Notes: generated from the letters alone by a model not told the origin. A stretch of 64,000 bases of DNA from Siphonodentalium dalli (GCA_032622095.1 CP136063.1:217019982-217083981); one strand, 5' to 3'; numbered from the stretch's first letter, positions 46,413 to 60,054 are shown. A program made the numbers and translations.

Positions 46413-48053
46413 ATATAGTCTATATCGGTAGTTTGGTATTCCCCGGGCCTTGTGTCAAGATACACCTTAGGCAGTCGCCCCGCATCGCTTGAGAGTTGAG
46501 ACACGGTAATTTGAAGCCGCTTACACCATCGGGATGACACACATTCCGCGTCGAGAGTGGCGACAACACATTATTTTATGAAACATCATAGATACTTTGG
46601 GCAAGTATAACTATTAAGGGGACCCAAGGAACTCGCTGTGGGGAACTGTATTTACAAATAAAATATGAAAGTCTGTAAAAAAACATCATCATTATAAGAA
46701 GAACATGGGGAAATAGATAAACGTTGTTCTTATATTCATTATTAATGGTTCTCCAAAAGCGAAATTTCGCATGTTGAAAGTTGAAACCAGTATGTAAACA
46801 AAACTGTTACAGTGATTTGTTAATTTGCCCATTCCATGCGAAATGGTTTCAAACGAAATTGCTATATATTGCTCTAAAACGCAAGTGTTCAAATTGGCAC
46901 ACCAACCAAGTGTTACATTTTCCCAATCCGTACAGTGCTGCACCTTACACTTGGATTTCCAATTGTAACACCTTTGCAAAGTTCTGAAATCGGAATACCA
47001 CCCTTTAAGATTACCATTGACACTACGGTGATAATGGACACTTGCCAACATGCAAATTAGTTTATGAAACATGACGTTTCTAAAGCACGTCATTTTATTG
47101 GTGCCTATTATATATACGGAGTAAAACTTTGTATTGACCGCCATTGTTTAAAGTTTTGATCAAGCCTATACATGTCAGCAAGGTTTTTTTTTCTCTTCAT
47201 ATGCCCTACATGAAGCATGGCTCTTGTTATAATGGAACCACCAACATTATTGACCAATTGGTTAAACTTATCTGGGTGCTGTCACTACTCAGAGTGCTGT
47301 CACTGTACACAATCTTGGAAAGTGGTATACATGTATATAGAACATGAGTGTTAAGAGTGCATTATCAATATTTCACCCGTTTGTATACTGTAAAATCGTG
47401 TACCATGTTGCTAATAAAGCATCTATCTATCTGTATATATCACTTGCGTAGTAAGTTCACATATTTCACTCTAAATAAGATTTTAAGAATAATTTACAAT
47501 GCTTTGACTTTTTCCAATGATTTTCATCAAGTTTCGATTAAACTTTCGTATCTTATTGGACTTTGATCGGCAATGCCACCATAGCAGTAATGTTTACATC
47601 ATAACAATGTCATTTCGCATGAACCCATTTGGACATTTAGCAGGTCTTGAGTACCTGTTAATCTGAACTTACTGACATATTAATAACAATGACCATTCAG
47701 AGATGGAACGGGAGCGACCGTGGTCCATACAAGTGAATGCGTTCGTTCATTGAAATTATGGGGCAGAAGATTTCCCAAGTATTCAGTGGAAATATTAGCA
47801 CACGTACATGTATGAAAGTGGTAACATGTTCACTTTTGTTCGTAGTAGGACAATTTTCTAATATAAATCCAATAATATAGTAGATCTAACCGGATAACAT
47901 AATTATACAACAATAGAAATGTCTGTGATACTTCTTTTAAAGACTCGGTGGAGTGTTTCAAACCAATATACACAGTAGGGTATCTGATGCATCTAGACAA
48001 AAGGTTAAATTGAGGGAAAGACACTCTGTGTTTGAACATATCCTGCCAATGTT
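46413..48053. other. No gene recognised
   Basis: A 150-codon minus frame (46692-47144) and a 114-codon one (47830-48174) show no recognisable domain and no splice context. The second overlaps a transposon fragment. They are left uncalled. Confidence 0.4.
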
Positions 48054-48112
48054 TTAAAGATATGGGCGGCGTTGGCGATGGGTATACTGTTAAAATATTC
48101 ACCTCCGTCAAC
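48054..48112. mobile_element. Left-end fragment of TTAA element, family 1 (copy e)
   Basis: TTAAAGATATGGGCGGCGTT, followed by the family's first internal block up to tcacctccgtcaa, then a break into unrelated sequence. Confidence 0.8.
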
Positions 48113-49430
48113 ATAATAGAGATACAACATGCTTCCTTTAAATAATGCCTGGACGATGATGGGAAGACGTCCATTAGGTCACATCATCACACTGATTATG
48201 TGTGTACACTGTATTTGTATCTGTTACCGTTATTTTTATAAATACTAGATGCATGTGTACACGCCTTATCCAATAAGTTATCCAATCATTTGTTCTAGTT
48301 GATACCAAGAATAAACAGCATTTCTTTTCAAGTTCATGTGTCCCCTGTACCTGTCACAAAGGCAAACCACGCTTGACCGCTTTGATCGTCTTGGTATAAG
48401 AGTACAAAACAACTGAAAAAAATACTTTTTTGAAACCCCAAATCTTCCTATGAAATTAATAGTGAACTATTTAAGATTGTTCAATCATATATCCATACTA
48501 TCAAGAGATTCGAAGAATGGCCAATTTTGTACACTGTACATTAAGACCACAATTGGAGCTTTTCCATATCAGATAAAAATACAGTAGAGATTCCCTTCCT
48601 GTACTAACCATTGGATCACGGAAGACGATTTTCTCCAAACTTATGTTTAATTTGTAGTGTCCTATCAATGTCATCTTCTGTATTTCTATCATTTGTAGCA
48701 TTTGTTGGGAGAGGATCAACTGTAAGTTATGTAACTTGTGCTCCGATCCCTCAAAGTGATGTGAAATCAGACGGTGTTTTCTATGGAGTTGTATGGTCGA
48801 TTTATTTGAGAATTTGGGCGATGTTAGTAGAATGCTACATTCCCCCAGTCGGCATAGCGCCTGAGTACTAATTTATCAGTTTCACGCAACCGAACAAGTC
48901 CATAATAAAAGTTGAGTTTAGCTTAATAAATATGTTTATAATAACTGCAGACCCAATGCTAGTACGCCACGCACTACATCTCCCGCGTTTAAAGTCGTAG
49001 CCGGTTTGACTATAGAATATTCAATATTATAACGAAGCAATTAGGATTCTCATTCAGTACATTTCGAAATGAGCGCATGCTAGCAATAGTACTGTTGTAT
49101 TCATCGTGTCATCCTGTTTTTATTCATACTCGAAAAAAACAGTATCGCGCAGCGATGAAATGGGATATATTTAGAATCAATGTATCACGTGTCAGTACCA
49201 GAGTTAATAAAGTTCTTCCACCTTGGAGTCGATAATATATTCCGTTGAACATTCACCACGACATTAGCTTTAAAATGTAAGTACACATGATTTATTTGCG
49301 CATGGGAAGGCTATAATTATCGTCACAGTGCGATACACATCTGAACATGCTTTATGATCCTGTTAGACAAGATTTTCAACCCACAAAACTTCAGTCATTT
49401 CATAGCATGCAGCGTACTTGACTTACACAT
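48113..49430. other. No gene recognised
   Basis: An 86-codon + frame at 48611-48871 (hydrophobic in part) could not be tied to a family or to splice sites. Confidence 0.35.
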
Positions 49431-50460
49431 TATATTATTCTGATACAGGTTGTTGGTTTAAAATATTTCTCATTTCAATCAACAACTCTGGTGTATCCTC
49501 TGTAAATTTAGCAAATAGTCGCCATTGTAAGTTTGGGTAACTGGAGTGGATATTTCTGTTCACAATACTACTTTCCGTAGACCGACTCTTCTTTAATAAT
49601 TAGAGTTATCTTTCTTTACCTGTTGTTCTCGATGACTTCCGGCGGAGTAAATTAAAGGTACGTTTATTTCGGTAGCACCGTTTATACTTCCATGGATGCC
49701 TATTCGTGCTCCCACTTTATGTGTGATTAATATTGGGTGTCGGAAGTAGAGGTTTGCCATGTGAATTTTAACCTTTATCTGGGTAACTGAATGGTCGGTT
49801 AGCTGGGTAACTGAATGGTCGGTTAGCTGGGTAACTGAATGGTCGGACATGGCTATCTTTTCTCATATTAAGACAACCCCATTCAGGCTCAGGGTAGAAT
49901 ATGCAAACCACCCCACTGCTAGGGGTAAGAATCCCATAACGTGGCACCATTATTATATTATTCTGATACAGGTTGTTGGTTTAAAAAAAATCTCATTTCA
50001 ATCAACAACTCTGGTGTATCCTCGGTAAATTTAGCAAATAGTCGCCATTGTAAGTTTGGGTAACTGGAGTGGATATTTCTGTCCACAATACGTGTGCACG
50101 CTTCATAATACTTTCCGTAGACCGAATCTTCTTTAATAATTAGAGTTATCTTTCTTTATCTGTTGTTCTCGTTGACTTCCGGCGGAGTAAATTAAAGGTA
50201 CGTTTATTTCGGTAGCACCGTTTATACTTCCATGGATGCCTATTCGTGCTCCCACTTTATGTGTGATTAATATTGGGTGTCGGAAGTAGAGGTTTGCCAT
50301 GTGAATTTTTAACCTTTAGCTGAATGGTCGGTTAGCTGGGTAACTGAATGGTCGGACATGGCTATCTTTTCTCATATTAAGACAACCCCATTCAGGCTCA
50401 GGGTAGAATATGCAAACCAGCCCACTGCTAGGGGTAAGAATCCCATAACGTGGCACCATG
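49431..50460. repeat. Tandem duplication of about 520 bp
   Basis: Copy 1 runs 49431-49950 and copy 2 from 49952 to about 50460. Both start tattattctgatacaggttg and end at ataacgtggcaccat. Differences are small: an extra 18 bp (tacgtgtgcacgcttcataa region) in copy 2, and three versus fewer copies of a 21-bp ctgggtaactgaatggtcgg unit (49790-49855 in copy 1). The last third matches the GC-richer repeat at 18960. Confidence 0.88.
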
Positions 50461-51419
50461 TGTGCCATGGGGTGCTTCCCATGAGTCGTGGTGGTGTAGG
50501 GTGGCCCCATTACGTGAAGCTTCGACCAACGGACATGACTTGTAGCTCATGGTCCACTTAGGTCCTACATCTCTTCAAGACGGGTGGTTGAATTTACCCG
50601 GTTTAATCAAACATCTTCTTACGCCTCTTCACAATGTTTCAGATCAAATTCATGTTAGCTCTATCTTGTGTTGTTTTTCTGACGTTTGCCGTTTTGTTTT
50701 GTGTATTTGTGTATGATATTCCTGTCGTCTCATGTTGAGGAGATGCCATATTTTAAGACGAATGATGGGGTTTGTAATCCATACAGGCAACTAATAATTA
50801 AGACTGGCTAGTGATAACATTTGATAAATCCTTGGGTGTCGTAACATTATTATCAAGGCTATTTAGCATAACCATAGATTTGTTCATGTATTTGAGATTC
50901 ATCAACCAGCTTTGGGCTTCAGTCATAGCAAAACATCAGGTCTACTAGACTTATGGCAACTGATGTATGACATTTTATTAAAAAAAATGAATTTTGGCAT
51001 GTGTTGCGCCAACACCAACAGGTGTTAACTTGAAAATATGTCAAATGGTCGTGATTTAGACAAAAATATGTTTTCACCCTTATTTGAGCTGGGTCTTTTT
51101 CAAATGCTGCCTATATTTGACCCTCATTCGTAAAATAAAGGTTCGTGTATCTCATCGAAAATTCACGAACAGAGTAACAAGAAAGATACTTTCAAAATAA
51201 GTTGATAAATTTCGTATAGAATTGCGACGAATTTGAAATGCTTTTTATTACCTAATCACATTTTAGAAAAGAAAAACGATCTCGAAACGGCTGGGAATCA
51301 AAAATTTATATTGATTTCCTTATCACACCATAGAGGAGGTAGAGACACCTTCAAGACAAAATATAGTTAAATTTTAAATATGTCTTTTCATGTTGACAAA
51401 ATTGTTCAACCACCCCTAT
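50461..51419. other. No gene recognised
   Basis: The first 120 bp probably continue the retroelement-like repeat (to gacgggtggttgaatttacc). The remainder is AT-rich. Confidence 0.35.
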
Positions 51420-51709
51420 CATCCATGTTTTTGTTCGTATGCCAATCATAAATATCGTGTGAATAGTATGTTCTTTCCAGTTCGTACGCTTTGTTATGCA
51501 AACAAAAGCGAAAAATGTTACAGAACCTGGATTTTGTTACATAACACAGCGTACGAACTTGACAATAACATATTATTTACGCGATATTTATGATTGGTTT
51601 AAGAGCATAATATGTCTATATTTTATATTTTTTTCAGTTTTTTTGGCAGTTTGATCAGGTGTGACTATGTTAACATCATTCCAACCACGAAGGCCACTCG
51701 CGCCTTTAA
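51420..51709. mobile_element. Relative of TTAA family 1 with a large internal palindrome (copy f)
   Basis: The right end is CGCGCCTTTAA with TTAA at 51706-51709. A tacagaacctgg block and a ttatgcaaacaaaagc block match family 1. gccaatcataaatatcgtgt (51440) is mirrored at 51580-51600, making a palindrome of about 160 bp. The left TTAA end was not found. Confidence 0.7.
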
Positions 51710-51834
51710 CGACAAACAGTCGGCAAATGCCCAATTGTATTTACCAATCAAGGTCCCCTAAGGGAATTGACAATTTAAATGGAGTCACTCTCCAAAAGAA
51801 AGAGAAAAATGACTGCTATGATTAACAGCACATT

Positions 51835-51975
51835 GTTGTATCATATTTTATTGAGCATCCCATATATACATTTCAAACAAATGTATTTATAACAAACTAA
51901 TGTAGGATGAACGAATGGGGATTGGAGCACAAGTTATAGCAACTTAGGTGGAGCTCCTCTCCTCAGGAAAAAGAT
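51835..51975 (-). mobile_element. Retroelement 3' end, antisense
   Basis: ttgtatcatattttattgag..ggattggagcacaagttata..aacttaggtggagctcctctcc is the antisense form of a LINE-like 3' region. A similar one (ggaccggggcacaagtttta) is at 52553-52640. Confidence 0.5.
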
Positions 51976-52239
51976 GGTGGTGAACATTGTTATATTGTAG
52001 GTAACGTGTAATAGTCTCTTCGTGGCAAAAATAGAATATATTTAATGAAAAATAATAATATTTAAATGAACTTATGCTATTTGTGATAACAGATACCAAA
52101 TAATATTAGTCTTAAGAATCTTCAAACTTGCTTTGATCGTTTTCGGTTGATTGTATTCTTATGTGGATCGGGCATTTTATGATATAAATATAATCTTGAA
52201 CTCCTCGACGTGTGGTGGAATTATCAGAATCAATTTTGA

Positions 52240-52640
52240 TCTAACCCAATAGAGCCAGTACCCAATCTCCCAATGTCCATGAGGGCCCAGCTAACACATT
52301 CACGTTGGACAGGTAGGCTCCCAGTAAAGATGTAATTACAAATGTTTCAAGTACTTTATGAGCACATCCATTGAGCCTCGTCTTTCATCACCTATTAAAC
52401 CGAAGTGCATGTAACTAAAATAAATCTTCCCACCATCGTATTTCCAACCATTTAAACAATATCCAAATTTACCACCTTTCAAATATGTAGAGCTCCCAAG
52501 TTGTAAAATGAGGAAATCCTATAACATGACAAAGAACATGACTTTTTTGTTTTAACATACTTTTATTGTAATATAATATTACAAGAGGGACCGGGGCACA
52601 AGTTTTAACAACTTACATCCACCCCTCTCCCATTAACATT
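52240..52640 (-). mobile_element. Retroelement 3' regions, antisense
   Basis: The block 52553-52640 (cttttattgtaatataatat..gaccggggcacaag..cacccctctcccatt) parallels 51835-51975. The stretch 52240-52500 looks like 3' untranslated sequence of another element. No coding sequence is seen. Confidence 0.4.
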
Positions 52641-53269
52641 TTAACAATTACAACGTAGATGACGAACATAACATATATACAGGATGATGTATGGTGTGTT
52701 TGTGATTGCTGTCAGTCCTATCCTGCTTTTGAAATTTCATCTGAGGTAGTCAACATTTGTAACGCACAGGAGGATCGCCAATATTTTTATCAGAGGGGGC
52801 CTAATTAAATCGTTTCGTTGATGAAATGTATGAATAAACAAAATGGAAACGAATTTCATTGCGTCGATTCGATTCTGATGATATCCCTGTGAGTAAGGAG
52901 GAAATGTTAGATATTATAAATTGGTGGGCTGCAATCTTATTGAAGAGTTCGCATCTTTCGATTGTAAACTAGCCCTATGTTTCCACAATAATGATTATTT
53001 GCTTAAATTCATATTTATTGCCAACACTTGGTTGCATATATAATGGCCACTCGACTGACAGCATTTTCTTTCTTTATACAAATCAGTACAATCATATATT
53101 ATATTATATTTCTATTATTATCGTAAATTGTTCTGCTCGAAAGGGTGTCATGGTTGACAAAATGAACTGTCGTATCGTATCGTAGACAATGGGTTATTCA
53201 TACCCAAGTCATCAAACCAGCCACAGTAAATTCACTACAAGCTGTAGAGTCACAAAAGAGCCCATAACG
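52641..53269. other. No gene recognised
   Basis: AT-rich, no supportable frame. Confidence 0.4.
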
Positions 53270-53492
53270 ATAACCCTTTCTATACTAAATACTCATTGAC
53301 GAGTAGTTCCCTTAGGAAATGTTCAGATAATAAGTTAAACAAGGTCGTTTATTGGGATTTATTAACTGAACACTCCCCACAATGAATATGAATCATTCTA
53401 CCCTTGTTTTATATTTTTATGTCTGTCGTGAGTGTCGTCTGCTGTTAGTACATAACTGAATGGGAGACTCCATTCGGTATATAAAGGGTTAA
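53270..53492. mobile_element. TTAA-type miniature element, family 3 (copy E)
   Basis: ataaccctttctatactaaa at the left (TTAA decayed) and cattcggtatataaagggttaa at the right (TTAA 53489-53492). The core aaatgttcagataataagtt is at 53318. Opposite orientation to copies A, C and D. Confidence 0.82.
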
Positions 53493-54230
53493 TTAAACTA
53501 TCAGATGAAGGGAAACGCGGATATCATAGCTGTTCGCCCATGCGTGTATAGGTGGTTGTCCCGCATTGATATAGGGATTATAATACACTATACAAACCAC
53601 GCGCCACATGCACATGAACCTGAACCCGTATAATGTCAGCAAGCTCAGCGCTAAAGGCAAAAAGTCGTTAGAGTTTGAATTACTGATTTAATCAGTTATA
53701 TTATCAAAATGGGTGCGATTGAAGGGCAAGTATTTGCACAAACGTCAAACTAATAGATGCGCCTGCGCACAAAAGCTAAATGGAGCAGAACGCGAAATAG
53801 TGCATATTTTTGGAGTGTCCCATTCATAAAGAATGTGTCCTCGTCTGTGTCACACACATGCAACATTTGATATACATGTACGCATTATGTGTGGGCACAA
53901 AGCAGGTGGGATGTTAGATTTTATGTGTACTGACGATACTGTACCAAGTCACAGATAGACTATTTATGTGTGTCACGTGTGAATAATAAGACTTGAACTC
54001 TATCTGGCTGTCATAAAATTATAGACGAGAACCATTAGTGCGTCGTGTATGCGCGCGGCCGTTTCTCCGATAGGTGCCGATGTATTAAAGCTATGAATAT
54101 ATAGTGTTTGTTGATAAATTATCCTAAATTCGTCGCGTGATTGAGTTTATCGATTTTGGATGTTAATGCTTCTGAGTATTTCCGATCGGGATTTCAACGC
54201 GAGAGGAGTATTGTGATTTCGTTGTAAATT
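53493..54230. promoter_or_regulatory. Region upstream of the short first exon
   Basis: No gene. CpG density rises towards 54040-54230 (tgtatgcgcgcggccgtttc, then ttcaacgcgagagg), as is usual near an invertebrate start of transcription. No TATA box is evident. A transcription start about 100-180 bp before the ATG is inferred only. Confidence 0.3.
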
Positions 54231-54411
54231 TTGGTGATCATGGATTCTTTAGAGTCCACGAGGCGAGCTATTCAGGAGAGACTTATGATGTACAGGAGTA
54301 TGCGCCTCCATCAAGAGACCCAGCGGGGGTTGTCTATGGATGGGGGTGCTGCAGTAACGCCCACTCTACAGGCTATCTCTCTACCAACTCCGGACTCGCG
54401 AACGCGATACG
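54231..54411 (+). CDS. Short candidate first coding exon of the TRIM-like gene
   Basis: 60 codons plus one base, from an ATG with strong Kozak context (A at -3, G at +4) to the donor G|GTAGGT at 54411/54412. The peptide starts MDSLESTRRAIQERLMMYRS, a likely amphipathic helix, and then becomes Pro/Thr/Ser-rich. I recognise no domain. It ends in phase 1, so splicing to 63448 would create an Asp codon and run directly into the acidic stretch before the RING. It would give a short isoform lacking the SAM-like region. The frame stays open only 7 codons past the donor, consistent with an exon boundary. The evidence is codon-like content, Kozak context, donor and phase; there is no homology. Confidence 0.5.
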
Positions 54412-54489
54412 GTAGGTTAATCACTGCTGTGTGAATATAGTCCTCCAGCATTCCACCGCACATCTCCGTAACCTCGCTCATTGCACGCA
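54412..54489. other. Start of candidate intron
   Basis: Nothing beyond the donor was identified. Confidence 0.3.
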
Positions 54490-55700
54490 GGGACGTGCTG
54501 TCGGGTTTCCGTTGGACTATAAACCTTGCTATTTCCTACTGCACACACGCCTTGAACCATAACAATCCATTTGCATCCCCTTGAGTTGGAATTTCCAACT
54601 GCGTGGTACCTCAAAGATTTCCAACTGTTGAAAATTGTCATCCTGACACCATCCTAAAATTGGAAAAATAACTTATGGCCATTTCCATATACTGTTGTCA
54701 TAAAACAACAAGTTCCCTACTAATTATTGATTGGAATGACTACAATTTCAACCGATTTATATAATTTTGTGTGTAAAATTCCCCTAATGTTGTGCTAGGC
54801 ATGACATTTCTTACTGTTATCAAGCCCCTGCCCCCCCCCCCCCTGTCGCCACGAACCTGATTACATATTGTGATTTTGTTCCAATCCTGCCTGACCCCCC
54901 CCCATGTATGTACTTATATGCTCTCGTCGCTTGGTTTATGGTTGAGAATCAGCCTTGAAAACACAGGGTCGTAACTAGGGGGTCATCCATCTGGAGCATT
55001 CAACTATTTCAATGCGCCCCTCTAAAGTATATTTCAATCCTAACTGTGGGATGTTATATTTTGACCCGACCCCTCACGATACATTGTTGTGGGACGTTAG
55101 AGGGTCTCCGTTGAGGGGTGTCAACCTTGGAATTTCCAACCGCACCCCCCCCCCCCCCCCCCCCCGCCGAACCAGACCAAACTCATAACTTTGTGTAATT
55201 CCCTTGAGCTCTGATTGTTCTCAATTGGCACCACACATGCCTGATTGGTAGGCTATTTCTCAATTGACCAGTGGTCTTTGACTGGCCACCAGTCCAGAAG
55301 AGGAACAGTATCCACTGAGCCGACCATGGGTCTAGTGGGAGAAACATTTGAGATCTGGACCTGAAAAGTGCAAAATCCTAACATCTAGTCCACGTAAAAA
55401 AAATAATTAAATATGAACCTCAAAATTACTAAATAATAGCATCTAGACTGGTTTCAAGCTATCCAAGTGTTGGAAATTGCAAACCTCACCCCCCCCCCCC
55501 CCCAGGTTGGAAATTTCGAACTGGTATCCACTTTAATCAATCCAAATTTTTTATCTAATGTAGGGAAACAAAAACTTTTGCACTAATAACTGCTGGAAAA
55601 TCCAAACACGAGAACAATTTCAACCTATCGTTGGTGTGAAATTTCCAACTAATGTTGTGTGTGGTATGAAATTTCCAACTTTACTGTTAAATTTTGTTAC
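54490..55700. repeat. ggaaatttccaac repeat family (copies 2 and 3) with poly-C tracts
   Basis: Recurrent gttggaaatttccaac half and full motifs occur at 54588, 54615, 55130, 55480, 55505, 55640 and 55670, with poly-C tracts at 54831-54842, 54895, 55146-55163 and 55491-55503. It is the same organisation as at 35975, 59280 and 60055. Short frames here are by-products. Confidence 0.7.
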
Positions 55701-57475
55701 CGCAGTTAACTTTGTCCATCACAGGGCTGAGATCCACCATCTAACCCAATTTCGTCTGATCCATGTATGCACATTTGGACCATATATTTGTTTTCGTTTC
55801 TTTTTATTTCCTGTTCTGATTTAACTCTCTATCTTCACATGTGCAATTGTGCAAAATATGTTCCACGGTTGCCATCTGCCGATGTCAAATTACTTTTAAG
55901 AAATTTATTGTCTCTTGCTTTCATTGTTTACTTATAACCTTAGGATTTGCACAAGGACAATAGAGGTTAATTCTAAAGAACCCACATCAGATGCATATAG
56001 AAATACACGCATGGGTTATATATGTAATACAATTACTAGTATTCACGTCTGCGTGACAAAGAGCCTTCTTACAAACAACATGCATTTACGAAATCATCCA
56101 TGAAATTACAACTTCAACATGTATGTGTATTTCGTTCGTGTAAGGTTAAGACAGCGAATAATGTTCTCTAACACCGGGTGACTCAAACGCTATGTAAATA
56201 TGCACCTTTCTTTGTCGTGTTGCTGGCTAGTTATGATCTCCATTGTTAACAAACTGGGTGTGGTATGAGCAGACGACTTCATTCCTGATATTTACACACC
56301 TCTTAAGTTTTACATTCATTGTGTTCGCGTGGGAAGTACATGTATTTACCATTGTATTATAAACTTCGTATCTCGTACTTCGTCTCGAGACAATGCAACC
56401 CCATTTCCTCATCTTTACTTGTATATGACAATGAGTGCACGTTCGGATGAATTCCCTACTAGAGGTAAGGTAATAGTGTTGATAGCATAGATTTTTTAGA
56501 CATGTAGTATTGTTCGTGTATATTAAAGTGATGTGAAACACTGCACTGAGGTGTTCAGAATGGAATAACAAAGACTCATGACTCATAAATTCGATATCAA
56601 AATAGGCAGAAAACAGCATCATTGTTATAAACGAAGTACATGCATTTACTATTGTTGGTGGAATTATTTCTGTAATGTTTATGCCCATTAAATCGTCCCG
56701 AATAAAGTATAGATATTTACATTTGTGTGTAACTCAAACTTTGTGTTCTCTTAAATGGCCAAGTCGATGCAGATAGAGCGCTACATTCTTCCAGTGAAGA
56801 TCTTGTTTGGTAACTAACTTATGGGTTTTAATCACTGAGGTTAGTCCATAATATGTCTTTATTAGGCAAAACAAAATCCTAGGAATCCTCTTCAGTTGTA
56901 GTCTTCACTGGGTAAGTGGGTATTATACCCACATACCCGACAAACCATACTCCATTTATTATATTTCCCCGAACAATTTGAACTTGAAGCATGAATACTA
57001 CATAACCGTATCCTACCAACACAACTACTGTACTGTTCAAATGCCCGAGACGTTAGTATAAATCAAGTACAACTCTTTTTAGTGAGAACAAATATGATTA
57101 TCCACTTACCAATAAACAGTTTAAGATAAACATAATCATCGCAAGAATGTGTTGAATCTAGTTCAATAAACCGAAACGCGCAGTTTTTAGGTTTTATTTT
57201 GAATGTACTAAAACCCGAAACTGACCAAAATGTGAATTCAAACGAATGTTGCCATTGCACTTCGCAAAAAAATAAGTCTTTCCTGGTAAAAAAAAAAAAA
57301 ATAGTTCTGACAGTAATGTTTTAATGTCATCGGGGTTCATGGTAAAAACAAAATGTTCACAGTTATGTTGTAATTTCATTTGGACACGCTTTAGTAAATT
57401 GGTGGACACATTTCTGTATATATGTTCTTGAGATTAATCGTTGCCTCTGTTCGTTGCTTTTTGGATGCGAGTTTG
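55701..57475. other. No gene recognised
   Basis: A 153-codon minus frame (56227-56688) has no recognisable domain and no supporting context. An A-run of 14 is at 57289. Confidence 0.4.
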
Positions 57476-57550
57476 GTATAGTAGTGTGCTAAATATAGCA
57501 CGATATTGTATACAGGTATAGTATTGTGCTAAATTTAGAACAACACTACA
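57476..57550. repeat. Imperfect palindrome, about 35-bp arms
   Basis: tatagtagtgtgctaaatat mirrors atttagaacaacactacacc. Within each arm gtgctaaat(a/t)tagcac is itself palindromic. Confidence 0.65.
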
Positions 57551-59279
57551 CCATATATAGGACACCGCTCTCGAGCAATCAGAAGGCACCATTTCTGGAT
57601 GAGGTGAAATATTTACATATAAGTCACATCCGTTCCACCACGTCTTTACAACACTGTTCTATCCCGAAAACGGTTCGATATATGCGACGACAATATCCAG
57701 ACTAAGACGAAAATATATTGCGTCCGGGCTATTTAGGGATTTCTTTGTGATCGCCTCCGTCTGGGCAGAATATACAGCGTCTGGACAAAATATTGTTCGA
57801 TCGGTCCAGAAACATGCCTATCTGAGCGTATATGAGCGATGTCAAGGTCAAGGACACGGTCGCACGTGAAATTGGACCCTCCCCTCAGTTTCCGGGATCA
57901 AAGTAGGCCTAAATACCAAAATTGAGTCGGATCAGTCGAGCAGTTTTCTAGTCTATAACACACGCATATACATAGGCAGAGATAAGTTCCAAAATATATA
58001 ATAGTTGAAAAACCAAACTCAGCATTAGTATTGGGTCTCATAACTGAACGACTATCTGATCTATACAAGTATCGTTTTCACCACAACGCATATAGATTGT
58101 CTGATTTGAGTGACGAAAATATGTGGGGTTCTGAAATGCGGCTTTCTTAAATGCAGAAACCGATGTACTGGGTCTTTAGTGTTGCTTGGTGTTGACACGT
58201 GACGTACCCTGTGGGGTTCTTCCTGAAACCAGAGTCGAATTATCTTTACAGGTGCATGACCAGAGTAGTTGGCGTTCTCTGAATGGGTTTCTAGTATATG
58301 GATTCCTTTGAGACACCACTGTTTAGTGTATGTTGTTGATCCATTTAGCTTTCTAATCCAAGCGTAACCGCTTCACATATAACTTGTGAATTTAGTGTCG
58401 ATAAGACGTTTGTGTTTAGCCCAGAAGAAATATCTTCCAAATTCACGTCCGAGACATAGTTTTGCATTTTTTGTAAATCTTCCAATTTCAGACAACCATG
58501 GCGTGTTTTGATGACCTCTATTAAATTATCTCTTACAAGCTAAAGTGTCCTTTTTTGGGGAAGAAGTTGGCCACTCTGTTTTTGTGTGTGTGTCAACAGA
58601 GTAAATCGCATACAGACGGCACATTTGTCCTGTCTTGAGTGACATTCATTACCATATGATTGGGTTGGAGAATTGACCACTAAATCCGCGGTATATAAAA
58701 CTCAAAATGGTCATTGTTTGAGTGATATTTGTACCGAGGCGCATTGCCAATGATTTTATTACTAACCATTGTATTATAATGAATGTCACTTTATACTACC
58801 ATTACGTGGGTTTCAATGCGCATTGTGGCTCTTTTAATACCATCGCGGAAGGACTATTGTTGTCGATGCCAATTTCCAATGATCCTGTGTATATTTTTTG
58901 GTGTTGATTTTTGGATGGGATCCATGGCTCAAATCCATTCATGTGTTGCATATAATATGCAAATATAGTAATTTGTTTGCTTCTATCAGTCCTGGTGATC
59001 AAAAATAGGTTGACAAATACACGGACTCAACATACTATACATGCCTCCGATAAGATTATTCAAGTGTGATCGAAATAGTCGTTCTTTTATCCAGAATGTA
59101 AGAGCGGCCGATGTTGCAATGACATAAAGAGCTTTATTGTGGTAATTTAGAACAGATTATACACTTCTGTGAAGTTCTGTCCCTTCGTTAATTCTTTTTC
59201 AAGTATGTTGATCCCATAATTGAACAATTATTTCATGTATGTCTGTGAGTCTCACCCCATCACCAACGTTGTCAAAATG
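57551..59279. other. No gene recognised
   Basis: Moderately AT-rich. Frames of about 61-66 codons at 58722-59002 overlap on both strands and are unsupported. Confidence 0.4.
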
Positions 59280-59590
59280 TTCCAACAGATGGATATTCCC
59301 TCCCTGGCACAATATTAGTTGGAAATATCACACCAAAAATAGGTTGAATTTGTACTCATATTTTGATTGGAAATCTGCATGGATCATCAGATGGAAATTT
59401 TTCTAATTAAGGGAGTTTTCAGATTGGAAATTCCCGACAGAAACTGCTGGAAAGCTGGAGGTAATGAAAATTGTAACACAAGGGGTTCAAATTGGATGTC
59501 GTAGATATAGGAGATTAGTCCCAGATCAAGGGGGTATACAGTTGGAAATTTCAAGGCGCACCCCCCCCCCCCCAAACGGAGACCCAAAAT
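59280..59590. repeat. ggaaatttccaac repeat family (copy 4, inverted)
   Basis: It carries the same motif in the opposite order (agttggaaatatcacacc at 59320, cagattggaaattcccgaca at 59420, cagttggaaatttcaaggcg at 59540) and ends in poly-C at 59562-59573. Confidence 0.65.
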
Positions 59591-60054
59591 CCACGCCCCT
59601 GTGTGCCGCTTCAATGAAGTGGTGCCAATACTAAAATTCAAAGGTAGTGAAATACTGTTCTGTGATACATACACAAGCAGGGAAACCCATTTACCTCCAT
59701 GCTGATAGTCGGACTGGAAGTCCAATTTTCCGGATTATGAATTATGTATATGAGTATTGACGTGCAGAATGCTCTTAGCTTTGGTCAGGATTATCGCTCG
59801 CTCGACAGCATTGACGCGGAGATATCTAATCGATTTATCAGACACTGATTACATGGCCTATAGGAATGACATGGTCTGCATTCTAAACTTAATTTCCCAC
59901 TGGAGCCAGGGGAATATGAAAAAATCAATTGGCTGAAGTCGGAAGTGACTTTATTAGAGTCTACGTTATACGTACAGCTTATAAATGAGCGCAGTGTGCA
60001 CTGTCTCCATCTACATATAGCGATCGATACTTTCAAGCAGGGGTGTGGTTAGAG
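59591..60054. other. No gene recognised
   Basis: No supportable feature. Confidence 0.35.

Noticed and set aside
46692-47144. 150-codon minus-strand frame, Cys-rich in part
   Set aside because: The cysteines show no regular spacing or secretion signal, and there is no supporting context.
48611-48871. Possible membrane protein exon (86 codons)
   Set aside because: Hydrophobicity is modest and no acceptor, donor or family match was found.
56227-56688. 153-codon minus-strand frame
   Set aside because: No recognisable motif. Its length is not exceptional for 64 kb of six-frame sequence.
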